A stretch of DNA of 64,000 bases from Fulvimarina sp039652615 (GTDB taxonomy: Bacteria; Pseudomonadota; Alphaproteobacteria; Rhizobiales; Rhizobiaceae). The notes below the pieces were generated by a model. That model had not been told where the DNA came from. It made no database searches and worked only from the letters and a program-made list of their open reading frames with translations. The stretch is from positions 4,945 to 68,944 of the forward strand of contig NZ_JBDJAC010000016.1 of the NCBI RefSeq assembly GCF_039652615.1. Reading direction: 5' to 3'. The translations under genes and the position numbers were made by a program. Shown piece by piece: positions 52,379 to 61,128 of this stretch; position 1 is the first letter of the stretch, and every line of letters starts with the position of its first letter.

Positions 52379-52833
52379 GTCAGAGCGCTTTTGTTCATGT
52401 TATGTTCTAGATAAGACTCAAGCCGGAGAAAGAGTCAATTCGGCCTGTGCTGGTTTCAGCGGGCCAATTGAAAGCGGTGGAAAACGTCGCCCGAATGGAG
52501 GCTATCCATCTGTTTTTGCTCAAAGATGGAAGAGTCGAAGAAGACGGGCGCTTGCAGACATGATCGGCGAGATATCCCGGAAATCCGGGCTCGGAGGCCG
52601 TTGACCATTCCTGAAAAATCTTTGCATGCGGCAAGCCAGACCGCTGCCACCGATCTGTTCGATCCGGGCAAATGGCATCCCGCGAAACTCGCTTGATCGC
52701 TTCACGAAAACGGATGTCAAAGACACGTCTGCGCCGTGCAATCTACGGCAGGCTCTTCAGTCGCTCGCAATTCGTGAAGATGGGGTGGCTCTGCCGCCGA
52801 ACGCACGATCCGCAAGCCGTCATGGCCGGGCTG
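52379..52833. other. Intergenic region imuA / polysaccharide export gene
   Basis: About 455 bases between two minus-strand genes. Apart from the LexA box and imuA promoter at its left end, I see no gene or repeat. Confidence 0.45.
52393..52407. promoter_or_regulatory. LexA (SOS) box
   Basis: GTTC-ATGTTAT-GTTC, an exact match to the alphaproteobacterial LexA direct repeat GTTC-N7-GTTC, located 15 bases upstream of the imuA start. It should repress the cassette until DNA damage. Confidence 0.88.
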
Positions 52834-53394
52834 TCAGAACCAGCGTTCGCGCACATAGATTGTATCGCCGGGCAGGAGCGGGTCTGAGGTTACGACACGG
52901 CCAGTGACCACCTCGTCGCCGATCTGCCGGGTGATGTCGACGGTGCCCTGCTCGGCGCGCGGCGTGAACCCGCCCGAGACGGCAATCGCCTTCTGCACCG
53001 TCATGCCGGGGACATAGGTGTATTGGCCGCCCTGATTGACCTCGCCCATGATGAAGAACGGGCGATAGCGCTCGACCGCAACCGTGACGTCCGGGTCCTG
53101 AAGATAGCCGTCGCGCAGCCGCGAGGCGATCGCCTGCTGAAGTTGGACCGATGTTCGGCCGCGTGCTGGTATGTCGCCAATCAGGGGCATCGACAGATAA
53201 CCGGCCTTATCGATCGGATAGGCTTGCGTCAGCTCTTTCTGTTCGAAGACCGTGATACGGGCAATGTCTCCACTGTCGAAACGGTAGGGCTGATTGAGAA
53301 CGGCGTGAAAAGCTGGCGGGGCAGGCTGGTAGGATGAGCAGGCTGCAGTCGTCGCCATCGCCACGCCCAGTATCAGCTTTGCAATCGTTTTCAT
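52834..53394 (-). CDS. Wza/GumB-type polysaccharide export lipoprotein (short)
   Basis: A 186-residue outer-membrane or periplasmic export protein. It has a signal peptide with lipobox TTAAC (lipidated Cys19). A Poly_export domain follows (YRFDSGDIARITVFEQKELTQAYPIDKAGYLSMPLIGDI) with one SLBB-like domain (FFIMGEVNQGGQYTYVPGMTVQKAIAVSGGF). It is shorter than Wza, as in ExoF/GumB-like rhizobial proteins. The start at 53394 (MKTIAKLIL) is preferred over the open frame above it. Divergent from the BY-kinase-like gene, suggesting one capsule or exopolysaccharide function. Confidence 0.88.
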   Translation of the reverse strand: MKTIAKLILGVAMATTAACSSYQPAPPAFHAVLNQPYRFDSGDIARITVFEQKELTQAYPIDKAGYLSMPLIGDIPARGRTSVQLQQAIASRLRDGYLQDPDVTVAVERYRPFFIMGEVNQGGQYTYVPGMTVQKAIAVSGGFTPRAEQGTVDITRQIGDEVVTGRVVTSDPLLPGDTIYVRERWF

Positions 53395-53551
53395 TTCCCA
53401 ACTCCGTCCGTCCCGCCTGCCGCGCTTGAACGAACCCCAAGCACGTGAAATCGCTTGACGAAGCAATACTGCAATTAGGGTTAATCAATCGTGAAACCCC
53501 CGTCTTGAAGGCGTTGGGCCAGCGGCCAGCGCCGCTTGAGGGTTGAAAGTC

Positions 53552-53565
53552 TTGCCATATGGCAA
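53552..53565. promoter_or_regulatory. Perfect 14-bp palindrome, candidate operator
   Basis: TTGCCATATGGCAA, an uninterrupted palindrome midway between the divergent polysaccharide genes (158 bases from one start, 121 from the other). The binding protein is unknown. Confidence 0.45.
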
Positions 53566-53591
53566 CTGAAGACGGGTTCTTTAACGACCTG

Positions 53592-53624
53592 GTTACCAAA
53601 AAGAGCGACCGTTTAGTTACCAAA
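53592..53624. repeat. Direct repeat GTTACCAAA x2
   Basis: GTTACCAAA at 53592-53600 and again at 53616-53624, 24 bases apart start to start, about two helical turns. It lies in the same divergent promoter region as the palindrome, 60-95 bases before the plus-strand gene, and could be a regulator binding site. Confidence 0.4.
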
Positions 53625-53685
53625 TCCGGGCACGTGGCCGTGTTTCAGCTGTGGCGGCCGGGCTCGACAATCGGACGGTGACGAT

Positions 53686-54477
53686 ATGAAGAATCAAGGC
53701 ACCCCATATACGCACAGCGCTTCCGAAGACGCTGCGGCCAGGCAGGACAAGCCTCTCGACAAGACCGCAAGGCTAGCAATCGAGGCCGGTCCGGGACACG
53801 GATTTCAAAGGGCAATCTTAGATATGGCGAACGCGAGCGTAGACGGCGTGAACAACGAACCAATCGAGACCGGCGACCAGGGCAGCGACGAGCAGGTGAT
53901 CGAGCGGGTCGGCGTCGACGATCTGGCCTTCGCGGCCAAGGAAATGAGGATCAAGCGGCTGGTCGTCGTGACTCCCTTCGCCGACAGGGCCTCGCTCGAA
54001 ACGGTGCTGACGCTATCGCGGATCCTGACCGAAGAGAACCATCCCGTCGCACTCATCCAGCTCGATGGTTCGCCCGAGGTTCCGTTCTCTACTGACGGGA
54101 ATTCGCTTGCAGGATGGATCGATCTTCTGGGGGGTGGTCGCCCGGTTGGTGAAATCATCCACCGGGATGCCGAATCGCGCCTTCACATCGCGCCTTCCGG
54201 AGACGTGGACCTTGCTGCCCTGGAAGACGATCAGCTTGAAGACCTCGCGGTCTATGTCGAGGCGTTCCATCAGAGCTATGCTATGACTGTCGTCCACGCG
54301 CCGCTCGAATGCCTCGACCGGATCAGCGGACTGGGGGATGGCGAGACGGCGATCATCGTTGCGGCAGGCGAGGACAGGGCCGGGGAGGTCGACCAGATTG
54401 CGCAGGCCCTCAACGCTCGCGCCACCTACGACGTGCTTCACCTCGTGTCCGAAGGCGAGACACCGATCCTCCACTGA
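53686..54477 (+). CDS. Degenerate Wzc/ExoP-like cytoplasmic domain lacking the P-loop
   Basis: 263 residues, soluble. From about residue 90 the pattern follows bacterial tyrosine (BY) kinases: a first strand RLVVVTPF, a helix, VALIQLD, GWIDLLGGGRPVGEIIHRDAESRLHIAPSG, then AMTVVHAPLECL and AIIVAAGEDRAGEV. But the Walker A loop is replaced by PFADRAS and the Walker A' Asp-Ala-Asp by QLDGSP, so ATP binding is unlikely. No Tyr cluster at the C-terminus and no Wzz membrane domain. Opposite the Wza-like gene, it may be a regulatory pseudokinase in polysaccharide export. The family call rests on motif pattern alone. Confidence 0.6.
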   Translation: MKNQGTPYTHSASEDAAARQDKPLDKTARLAIEAGPGHGFQRAILDMANASVDGVNNEPIETGDQGSDEQVIERVGVDDLAFAAKEMRIKRLVVVTPFADRASLETVLTLSRILTEENHPVALIQLDGSPEVPFSTDGNSLAGWIDLLGGGRPVGEIIHRDAESRLHIAPSGDVDLAALEDDQLEDLAVYVEAFHQSYAMTVVHAPLECLDRISGLGDGETAIIVAAGEDRAGEVDQIAQALNARATYDVLHLVSEGETPILH

Positions 54478-54639
54478 GGAAACGAAATCTTATCCCCGAA
54501 TGATCGAAGCCGGATGTCGTCAGGCCTCCGGCTTTCGGCTGCGACATCGCTTCGTCTGTTGACGCATCGACACAGATCCTAAATTGGAAACGAATTTGTT
54601 GCAGCTCTTCGAGGCTGCGATCTCCGACGAAGGGTCACC

Positions 54640-54828
54640 ATGTCCAGCTTCCTGACATTCCTGGCGCTGGCCGCATTGATCGCAACCGCGATCGTCCTCC
54701 TGATGGGTCTGTTGAACCTGATGAAGGGCGGGCCGGGCAGCAAGTCCCAGAAATTCATGCGCTATCGCATCATGTTTCAGGCGATCGCTCTCGTTCTGAT
54801 CGTGGCCTTTCTGCTCCTCGGCCGTTGA
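54640..54828 (+). CDS. HIG1-domain-like twin-transmembrane protein
   Basis: 62 residues with two membrane helices (about 5-25 and 44-61) flanking the polar loop LMKGGPGSKSQKFMRYRIMFQ. This is the HIG1-type pattern of small proteins associated with respiratory complexes and seen upstream of the cob(I)alamin adenosyltransferase in many Hyphomicrobiales. Function here is unproven. 47 bases before the next gene. Confidence 0.8.
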   Translation: MSSFLTFLALAALIATAIVLLMGLLNLMKGGPGSKSQKFMRYRIMFQAIALVLIVAFLLLGR

Positions 54829-54875
54829 CGCGTGATGATCGCGTCCAACTTTCCGGCGAAAGCGAAGGAGCGTTC

Positions 54876-55442
54876 ATGGTCAAGCTGAACAAGATCTATA
54901 CCCGCACCGGCGACAAGGGCGACACGATGCTGGGCAATGGCGAGCGGCGTCCGAAGGACGATCTGCGGGTCGAGACCTACGGCACGGTGGACGAGCTGAA
55001 TGCCGTGATCGGGCTTGCGCGCCTCCATGCATCGGGCGATCTCGATGACATGCTCGCGCGTATCCAGAACGAGCTCTTCGATCTCGGCGCGGAACTTGCG
55101 ACACCCGACACCGGCAAGGACCTCGGTTTCGAGCCGCTGAAGCTCGTCGACAGCCAGGTCGATCGCCTGGAACGCGAGATCGACGGCATGAATGAGAAGC
55201 TCGAACCGCTCAAGAGCTTCGTTCTTCCGGCAGGAACGCCCGTTGCGGCGCATCTTCATCTTGCGCGTACGGTCTCAAGGCGCGTCGAACGATTTATGGT
55301 CGCGCTGGCGAAAAAAGAGCCCGTCGCGGAGACCGCGCTTCGCTACATCAACCGCCTGTCCGATCATCTCTTCGTTTGCGGGCGTATCGCCAATGACGAT
55401 GGCAAGGGCGATGTCCTGTGGGTTCCGGGAAAAAGCCGCTAG
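54876..55442 (+). CDS. Cob(I)alamin adenosyltransferase, PduO type
   Basis: A 188-residue trimeric enzyme that attaches adenosyl from ATP to cob(I)alamin. The N-terminal KIYTRTGDKGDTMLGNGERRPKDDLRVETYGTVDEL binds ATP. SRRVERFMVAL and YINRLSDHLFVCGRI complete the cobalamin site. The ATG at 54876 follows GAAGGAG. Confidence 0.94.
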   Translation: MVKLNKIYTRTGDKGDTMLGNGERRPKDDLRVETYGTVDELNAVIGLARLHASGDLDDMLARIQNELFDLGAELATPDTGKDLGFEPLKLVDSQVDRLEREIDGMNEKLEPLKSFVLPAGTPVAAHLHLARTVSRRVERFMVALAKKEPVAETALRYINRLSDHLFVCGRIANDDGKGDVLWVPGKSR

Positions 55443-55600
55443 TCGCGCGCGATGCCTTTGACGAATTATCTGGCCTGGCGAGGCTTTGACTGGAGCTCAT
55501 TCTTGAAAAGCGCTCGTTTCGGGGCCAAAACCTCTGCTGAATTCATGTGCAGCCTCGAGGCGACTCGACTGCCGACAAAAAATCTCGGGAGCAAAGCCCC

Positions 55601-56350
55601 ATGAAAATCCTCGTCGCCGTCAAGCGCGTGGTCGACTACAACGTGAAAATCCGGGTGAAGCCGGATGGCTCGGGTGTCGAACTTGCCAATGTCAAGATGA
55701 GCATGAACCCGTTCGACGAGATCGCCGTCGAAGAAGCCGTTCGTCTGAAGGAAGCGGGGACGGCCACGGAAGTCGTCGCGGTCTCGATCGGCCCCAAGCA
55801 GTCTGCCGACACCATCCGCACGGCGCTTGCAATGGGCGCTGACCGGGGCATTCATGTCGCAACCGACGAGATCGTCGAGCCGCTCGCCGTCGCCAAGATA
55901 CTGAAAGGCATCTGCGATGCCGAATCGCCGGATATGGTCTTTCTCGGCAAGCAGGCGATCGACGATGACTGCAACCAGACCGGACAGATGCTCGCCGCGC
56001 TGACGAATTGGGGGCAGGGCACCTTCGCCTACAAGGTCGAGCCATCGGCCGGAAGCGTGAAGGTGACGCGTGAGGTCGATGGTGGCCTCCAGACGGTCGA
56101 TCTAAAGCTTCCAGCCGTCATTTCGGTGGATTTGCGCCTCAACGAACCACGCTACGCTTCGCTTCCCAACATCATGAAGGCGAAGAAAAAGCCGATCGAC
56201 GCGAAGACACCCGATGATTTCGGTGTCGACATCGCCCGCCGTCTGGAGGTCCTGAAGACCGAAGAGCCCGAGACCCGGAAGGCCGGCGTCAAGGTCGCCT
56301 CGGTGGATGAACTCGTCGACAAGCTCAAGAACGAAGCCGGCGTCCTTTAA
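55601..56350 (+). CDS. etfB: Electron transfer flavoprotein beta subunit
   Basis: A 249-residue EtfB that binds AMP and forms a heterodimer with EtfA. MKILVAVKRVVDYNVKIRVK, MNPFDEIAVEEAVRLKE and GKQAIDDDCNQTGQMLAALTNWGQGTFA, with the recognition loop LRLNEPRYASLPNIMKAKKKP. It carries electrons from acyl-CoA and other dehydrogenases to ETF:quinone oxidoreductase. 21 bases before etfA. Confidence 0.97.
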   Translation: MKILVAVKRVVDYNVKIRVKPDGSGVELANVKMSMNPFDEIAVEEAVRLKEAGTATEVVAVSIGPKQSADTIRTALAMGADRGIHVATDEIVEPLAVAKILKGICDAESPDMVFLGKQAIDDDCNQTGQMLAALTNWGQGTFAYKVEPSAGSVKVTREVDGGLQTVDLKLPAVISVDLRLNEPRYASLPNIMKAKKKPIDAKTPDDFGVDIARRLEVLKTEEPETRKAGVKVASVDELVDKLKNEAGVL

Positions 56351-56371
56351 GGCGCGGGAAGGATATTCCAC

Positions 56372-57304
56372 ATGACCACTCTTCTTCTCGCCGAACACGA
56401 TAACGCCGCGCTCTCTGCCGAGACCGCCAAGGCGCTCAGCGCGGCAAAGGCACTCGGAGCCGAGATCCATCTCCTGATCGCCGGTGAGGGCGTCGCCGCA
56501 GTCGCTGAGGCCGCCGCGAAGCTTGATGGTGTTGCGAAAGTCCTGACGGCCGAGGCTCCCGCCCTGGCAAACAGGCTCGCCGAGCCTGTTGCCGCCTTGC
56601 TGGTCGAGATGGCTGGCGACTACGACGCGATCGTCGCTCCCGCGACGACCATGGGAAAGAACGTTCTTCCGCGCGCCGCAGCTCTTCTCGACGTGATGCA
56701 GATCTCCGACGTGATGAGTGTCGAAGGCCCTGACACGTTCAAGCGTCCGACCTATGCCGGAAACGCGGTCCAGACCGTGAAATCCTCCGACACGAAGAAG
56801 GTGATGACGATTCGCACATCGAGCTTCGAGGCAGCCGGCGAAGGCGGCTCTGCGCCGATCGAAGCCGTTTCGTTGTCGGCCAGCGATCCCGGCCTGTCGA
56901 GCTTCGTCTCGGAAGAGCTCGCTCAGTCGGAACGTCCGGACCTTTCGAGCGCGAAGATCGTAGTATCGGGTGGCCGGGCTCTCGGCTCGGACGAAAAGTT
57001 CCGTGAGATCATGATGCCGCTCGCCGACAAGCTTGGCGCTGGTGTCGGTGCTTCCCGTGCGGCCGTCGATGCCGGCTACGCGCCGAACGACTGGCAGGTT
57101 GGCCAGACAGGCAAGGTCGTTGCGCCTGAACTTTATATCGCCTGCGGAATTTCCGGTGCGATCCAGCATCTTGCCGGCATGAAGGACTCCAAGGTGATCG
57201 TCGCGATCAACAAGGACGAGGAAGCGCCGATCTTTCAGGTCGCCGATTACGGCCTCGTTGGCGATCTCTTCGAACTGGTGCCGGAACTGACCGAAAAACT
57301 CTAG
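56372..57304 (+). CDS. etfA: Electron transfer flavoprotein alpha subunit
   Basis: A 310-residue EtfA. The C-terminal FAD domain shows VVSGGRALGSDEKFREIMMPLADKLGAGVGASRAAVDAGYAPNDWQVGQTGKVVAPELYIACGISGAIQHLAGM and INKDEEAPIFQVADYGLVGDL. Partner of the preceding EtfB. Confidence 0.97.
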   Translation: MTTLLLAEHDNAALSAETAKALSAAKALGAEIHLLIAGEGVAAVAEAAAKLDGVAKVLTAEAPALANRLAEPVAALLVEMAGDYDAIVAPATTMGKNVLPRAAALLDVMQISDVMSVEGPDTFKRPTYAGNAVQTVKSSDTKKVMTIRTSSFEAAGEGGSAPIEAVSLSASDPGLSSFVSEELAQSERPDLSSAKIVVSGGRALGSDEKFREIMMPLADKLGAGVGASRAAVDAGYAPNDWQVGQTGKVVAPELYIACGISGAIQHLAGMKDSKVIVAINKDEEAPIFQVADYGLVGDLFELVPELTEKL

Positions 57305-57429
57305 CGGTTGCCAAGGGGCTGAGAAGCCCCTTGGAACGCCAGTTCGTCCGTTCTACGCTGCAGCGCATATAAATTTGGCCTCTCTTCCTTGCCGACGTTG
57401 AGGCCAAAGAACTGGATCGGGAGGTCATC

Positions 57430-58308
57430 ATGGCGGAAATCAAGAGCGTTGGCATCATCGGAGCCGGTCAGATGGGCTCCGGTATCGCCCATGTCGTCGC
57501 ACTTTCGGGCATCAAGGCCCGGCTCTACGATGTTGGCGATGACCAGACCAAAAAGGGACTGTCAGTGATCGAGAAGGGGCTCGACCGGCAGGTCTCGTCC
57601 GAAAAGATCACGGAAGTGGCTCGCAGCAACGCGCTGAAGCTGATCGAGACGTCGACCGATCTGACGACGCTCGGCGACCTCGATCTCGTCATCGAGGCGG
57701 CGACTGAGAATGAGGATGTAAAGCGGAAGATTTTCCGTGACGTTTGTCCCCATCTTTCCAAGGATGCGATTCTCGCGTCGAACACCTCGTCGATCTCGAT
57801 CACGCGCCTTGCCGCAGCGTCCGACAGGCCCGAGCAGTTCATGGGCATCCACTTCATGAACCCGGTTCCGGTGATGAAGCTGGTGGAACTGGTTCGCGGC
57901 ATCGCGACCGCCGAGGCGACCTTCGAGGCTTCGAAAAACTTCGTGGACAAGCTCGGCAAGACAGCGACCGTGTCTGAGGACTTCCCCGCCTTCATCGTCA
58001 ATCGTATCCTTCTGCCGATGATCAACGAGGCGATCTACACGCTCTATGAGGGCGTCGGTTCGGTGACCTCGATCGACACGGCCATGAAGCTCGGTGCGAA
58101 CCATCCGATGGGTCCGCTCCAGCTCGCGGACTTCATCGGGCTCGATACCTGTCTTTCGATCATGCAGGTGCTGCATGACGGTTTGTCGGACTCGAAATAC
58201 CGGCCGTGTCCGCTGCTCGTGAAGTATGTCGAAGCTGGCTGGCTCGGTCGCAAGGCTGGACGCGGCTTTTACGATTATCGTGGTGACGAGCCGGTTCCGA
58301 CCCGCTGA
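57430..58308 (+). CDS. 3-hydroxybutyryl-CoA dehydrogenase
   Basis: 292 residues. NAD motif GIIGAGQMGSGIAHVVALSG at residues 7-26, catalytic His in GIHFMNPVPVMKLVELV, and the C-terminal dimer domain with NHPMGPLQLADFIGLDTCLSIM. It interconverts 3-hydroxybutyryl-CoA and acetoacetyl-CoA in butyrate or PHB metabolism. Its place behind etfBA fits acyl-CoA oxidation. Confidence 0.93.
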   Translation: MAEIKSVGIIGAGQMGSGIAHVVALSGIKARLYDVGDDQTKKGLSVIEKGLDRQVSSEKITEVARSNALKLIETSTDLTTLGDLDLVIEAATENEDVKRKIFRDVCPHLSKDAILASNTSSISITRLAAASDRPEQFMGIHFMNPVPVMKLVELVRGIATAEATFEASKNFVDKLGKTATVSEDFPAFIVNRILLPMINEAIYTLYEGVGSVTSIDTAMKLGANHPMGPLQLADFIGLDTCLSIMQVLHDGLSDSKYRPCPLLVKYVEAGWLGRKAGRGFYDYRGDEPVPTR

Positions 58309-58352
58309 CGCTCATTCGAATTTTCTTATATTTTGGATAAGGATTCGCGCGC

Positions 58353-58979
58353 ATGATACTGATTGGACAATATGATTCGCCTTTCGTGCGCCGCGTCGGA
58401 ATTGCGCTGACGCTTTATGAAATGAACTTCGAACATCGGCCTTGGTCGGTGTTCGGCGACAGCGAGAAGATTGCCGAATACAACCCGCTGCGACGTGTTC
58501 CGACGCTGGTGCTGAACGACGGCACGGCGCTTCTCGATTCGACGACCATCCTCCTTCATCTCGACGAAGAGGTCGGATCGGAGCGAGCCCTTCTGCCGCC
58601 TCGCGGCAAGGAACGGCGAGACCAGCTCAGGACCTGTTCGCTCGCCCACGGCCTCTGCGAGAAGTTGGTCGCGCTCATCTACGAACGCGTCCTGCATGAG
58701 GTGACTTCGGATATCTGGGTGGAACGCTGCACCCGGCAGATCGGCGAAGTCCTTGCCGTGCTCGAGGCGGAGGTCGCCGGCCTGAAGCGCGAATTCGTCT
58801 TCGGCGAAAAGCCCGGCCACGCGGATATCGCGGTCGCGGCAGCGTTTCGCTTCCTCACCGACGCCCATCCGTCTCTGCGCTCAGCCGAGCCCTATAACGC
58901 GCTTTCAGCTCACATGGCACGATGCGAGGCATTGCCCGCATTTCAGACGATTAGTCAGGAATTCATCCCGCCGGCCTGA
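58353..58979 (+). CDS. Glutathione S-transferase family protein
   Basis: A 208-residue two-domain GST. Thioredoxin-like N-domain (IGQYDSPFVRRVGIALTLY, VPTLVLNDGTALLDSTTIL with the cis-Pro and glutathione-binding Asp-Ser) and an all-helical C-domain (FVFGEKPGHADIAVAAAFRFL). The Ser in YDSPFVRR is the likely catalytic residue. The substrate is unknown. Confidence 0.88.
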   Translation: MILIGQYDSPFVRRVGIALTLYEMNFEHRPWSVFGDSEKIAEYNPLRRVPTLVLNDGTALLDSTTILLHLDEEVGSERALLPPRGKERRDQLRTCSLAHGLCEKLVALIYERVLHEVTSDIWVERCTRQIGEVLAVLEAEVAGLKREFVFGEKPGHADIAVAAAFRFLTDAHPSLRSAEPYNALSAHMARCEALPAFQTISQEFIPPA

Positions 58980-58980
58980 G

Positions 58981-59133
58981 GTGGCCTGCCCGAAGCCGCC
59001 CCATCCCCGGGCTCTTGCTGAAGGGTCTTCGGCGGTCTTCGTCGACGGCAGACCGATGGGGCTTATTGGCGACGCGATCGATTGCGGCGGCAGTGCCGCT
59101 TCCGGCTCGGGCGATATGTTCGCCGGCGGCTGA
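58981..59133 (+). CDS. Very short PAAR-like protein
   Basis: A 50-codon frame beginning with GTG one base after the GST stop: ACPKPPHPRALAEGSSAVFVDG, then RPMGLIGDAIDCGGSAASGSG and DMFAGG. The order Cys...His...GSxxVFVDGRPxxxIGDxIxCG...GS resembles the middle and end of PAAR repeats, which cap type VI secretion spikes or bind zinc. The usual N-terminal strand (ARxGDxH) is absent, so it could be a truncated remnant. No T6SS genes are in the window. Confidence 0.45.
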   Translation: MACPKPPHPRALAEGSSAVFVDGRPMGLIGDAIDCGGSAASGSGDMFAGG

Positions 59134-59458
59134 GCCAATCCGCTCGAAAAGGTGGCCGAGGACGGCAAATCGGTCATTCGGTCTGACAGTGTCGACATCC
59201 CGTCGACGTCAGCAAGATACACTGCATTTCAGGTGATTTGGCGTCGTGGCCGCTTTTACCGCGGTACACTCCAAGTTGTCCTCTTAAGGTCCGCCGGGCA
59301 CGTGAGAGCATGGCTTTCAAATGTCCATGCGCAACACTTGGAGTGAGCTGGCCACTGTCAGTGAGTGAGCGCGTCACCTTATGCGCGGACCGTGATGCCG
59401 TTCGTGAGCCTGAGGCACCTCTGAGCCCACGTCCTATGTCAGGCGGCGCGACCTGGCC
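59134..59458. other. Intergenic region between PAAR-like frame and ychF
   Basis: About 325 bases, between convergent genes. It contains an imperfect inverted repeat, ACTCCAAGTTG (59268-59278) with CAACACTTGGAGT (59332-59344). No gene is apparent. Confidence 0.4.
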
Positions 59459-60562
59459 TCACACATTGAACTTGAACAGCATCACGTCACCATCCGCGAC
59501 GACATATTCCTTGCCTTCGTCGCGCGCCTTTCCGGCGTCCTTCGCAGCAACTTCACCGCCAAGGGTAACGTAATCGTCGTAGGCGATCGTCTGGGCGCGG
59601 ATGAAGCCCTTCTCGAAATCGGTATGGATGATGCCGGCCGCCTGCGGGGCTTTCGCGCCCTTGTGGACGGTCCAGGCACGGGTTTCCTTCGGGCCGGCGG
59701 TGAAATAGGTGATGAGGTCCAGAAGTTCGTAGCCGGCGCGGATGAGGCGGTCGAGGCCGGGCTCGGTCAGGCCGAGGGTCTCCAGGAATTCTCCGACCTC
59801 GGCCTCGTCGAGCTGGGCAATCTCCGATTCGATGGCCGCCGAAATGACGACCGCGCCGGCGCCCTGAGCCTCGGCCATCTTCGCGACGTTGGCGGCATGG
59901 TGGTTGCCGGTGGCCGCATCACCCTCTGCGACATTGCACACATAGAGGACCGGTTTGGAGGTGAGGAGGTTGAGCGTGCGCAAGGTTCGCCGATCCTCGG
60001 GATCGAGATCCTCCACGATGGTGCGGACAGGCTTTCCCTCGTTCAGGGCTTCGAGCGCCTTTTCCATGACCGGCAGTTGAGCGAGGGCTTCCTTGTCCTT
60101 GCCGGTCGCCTTCTTGCGGGTGTTGACGACGCGCCGTTCAAGGCTTTCGAGGTCCGAAATCATCAGTTCGGTTTCGACCGTCTCCGCGTCGGCCACGGGG
60201 TCGATCTTGCCCTCGACATGGGTGATGTCATCGTCCTCGAAGCAGCGCAGGACGTGGACGATGGCATCCACCTCGCGAATATTGGCGAGGAACTGGTTGC
60301 CGAGGCCTTCACCTTTCGAAGCGCCGCGCACAAGGCCGGCAATGTCCACGAAGGTGATGCGCGTCGGAATGATGTTTCCCGATTTCGCGACAGCAGCGAT
60401 GTTCTTGAGCCGCGGATCGGGCACGGCGACATCACCGGTGTTCGGTTCGATCGTGCAAAAGGGATAGTTCGCAGCCTGGGCGGCAGCGGTTTTGGTCAGG
60501 GCGTTGAAAAGCGTCGACTTGCCGACATTCGGCAGGCCGACGATGCCACATCTGAAACCCAT
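59459..60562 (-). CDS. ychF: Ribosome-binding ATPase YchF (Obg family)
   Basis: A 367-residue P-loop ATPase. G1 GIVGLPNVGKSTLFNALT at residues 6-23, G3 FVDIAGLVRGASKGEGLGNQFL, a central coiled coil, and a C-terminal TGS domain (TYFTAGPKETRAWTVHKG...DFEKGFIRA...YVVADGDVMLFKFNV). It binds 70S ribosomes and hydrolyses ATP, with roles in stress response. Confidence 0.96.
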   Translation of the reverse strand: MGFRCGIVGLPNVGKSTLFNALTKTAAAQAANYPFCTIEPNTGDVAVPDPRLKNIAAVAKSGNIIPTRITFVDIAGLVRGASKGEGLGNQFLANIREVDAIVHVLRCFEDDDITHVEGKIDPVADAETVETELMISDLESLERRVVNTRKKATGKDKEALAQLPVMEKALEALNEGKPVRTIVEDLDPEDRRTLRTLNLLTSKPVLYVCNVAEGDAATGNHHAANVAKMAEAQGAGAVVISAAIESEIAQLDEAEVGEFLETLGLTEPGLDRLIRAGYELLDLITYFTAGPKETRAWTVHKGAKAPQAAGIIHTDFEKGFIRAQTIAYDDYVTLGGEVAAKDAGKARDEGKEYVVADGDVMLFKFNV

Positions 60563-60688
60563 GGGGTCGATCCTTCGAAATCATGGTCGAGGCGCAGGAG
60601 AGGGTGCGCCACGCTTGTTGGTGCGCTCAATGCAGCGCAATCAACGTCGGGTCAACATTTCGAAGGCTGCTCGGGAGAGCGAAACTGG

Positions 60689-60952
60689 CTATTCTCCGGA
60701 ATCGCCGGGCTGCATGCCGAGGGCCTGCAGATAGAGATCGAGGATCGCCTCCTGCTCCTGACGCTCGTTCTGGTCCTGCTTGCGGATGGAAATGATCTTA
60801 CGCAGCACCTTGGTGTCGAAGCCGGTACCCTTGGCTTCGGCGTAGACGTCCTTGATGTCGTCGGCGATGGTTTTCTTTTCTTCCTCGAGCCGCTCGATGC
60901 GCTCGACGAAGGAGCGGAGGTGGTCGCCGGCAACGGCGGTAACGTCGGACAT
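60689..60952 (-). CDS. gapR: GapR nucleoid-associated protein (DUF2312)
   Basis: 86 residues: SDVTAVAGDHLRSFVERIERLEEEKKTIADDIKDVYAEAKGTGFDTKVLRKII. This is the coiled-coil DUF2312/GapR family, which binds overtwisted AT-rich DNA and helps replication in Caulobacter. The ATG at 60952 follows CAGGAG; an ATG ten codons upstream is less likely. Confidence 0.92.
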   Translation of the reverse strand: MSDVTAVAGDHLRSFVERIERLEEEKKTIADDIKDVYAEAKGTGFDTKVLRKIISIRKQDQNERQEQEAILDLYLQALGMQPGDSGE

Positions 60953-61128
60953 CAGAACAATCTCCTGAAGAAAATGGGCCATGGAGCGCGAACGAGCCTA
61001 AGGGCGCGGCGCGCGTGGAAACCGGCAGACGAGACAAGCCGCGCTTCCAGTTCCCGGCAACAGGTGGCATCACAGGGTTAACAAGCGGTTAGCCCCAAAC
61101 CGGCGATGCGGCAATTCGGGGCTCTGCT

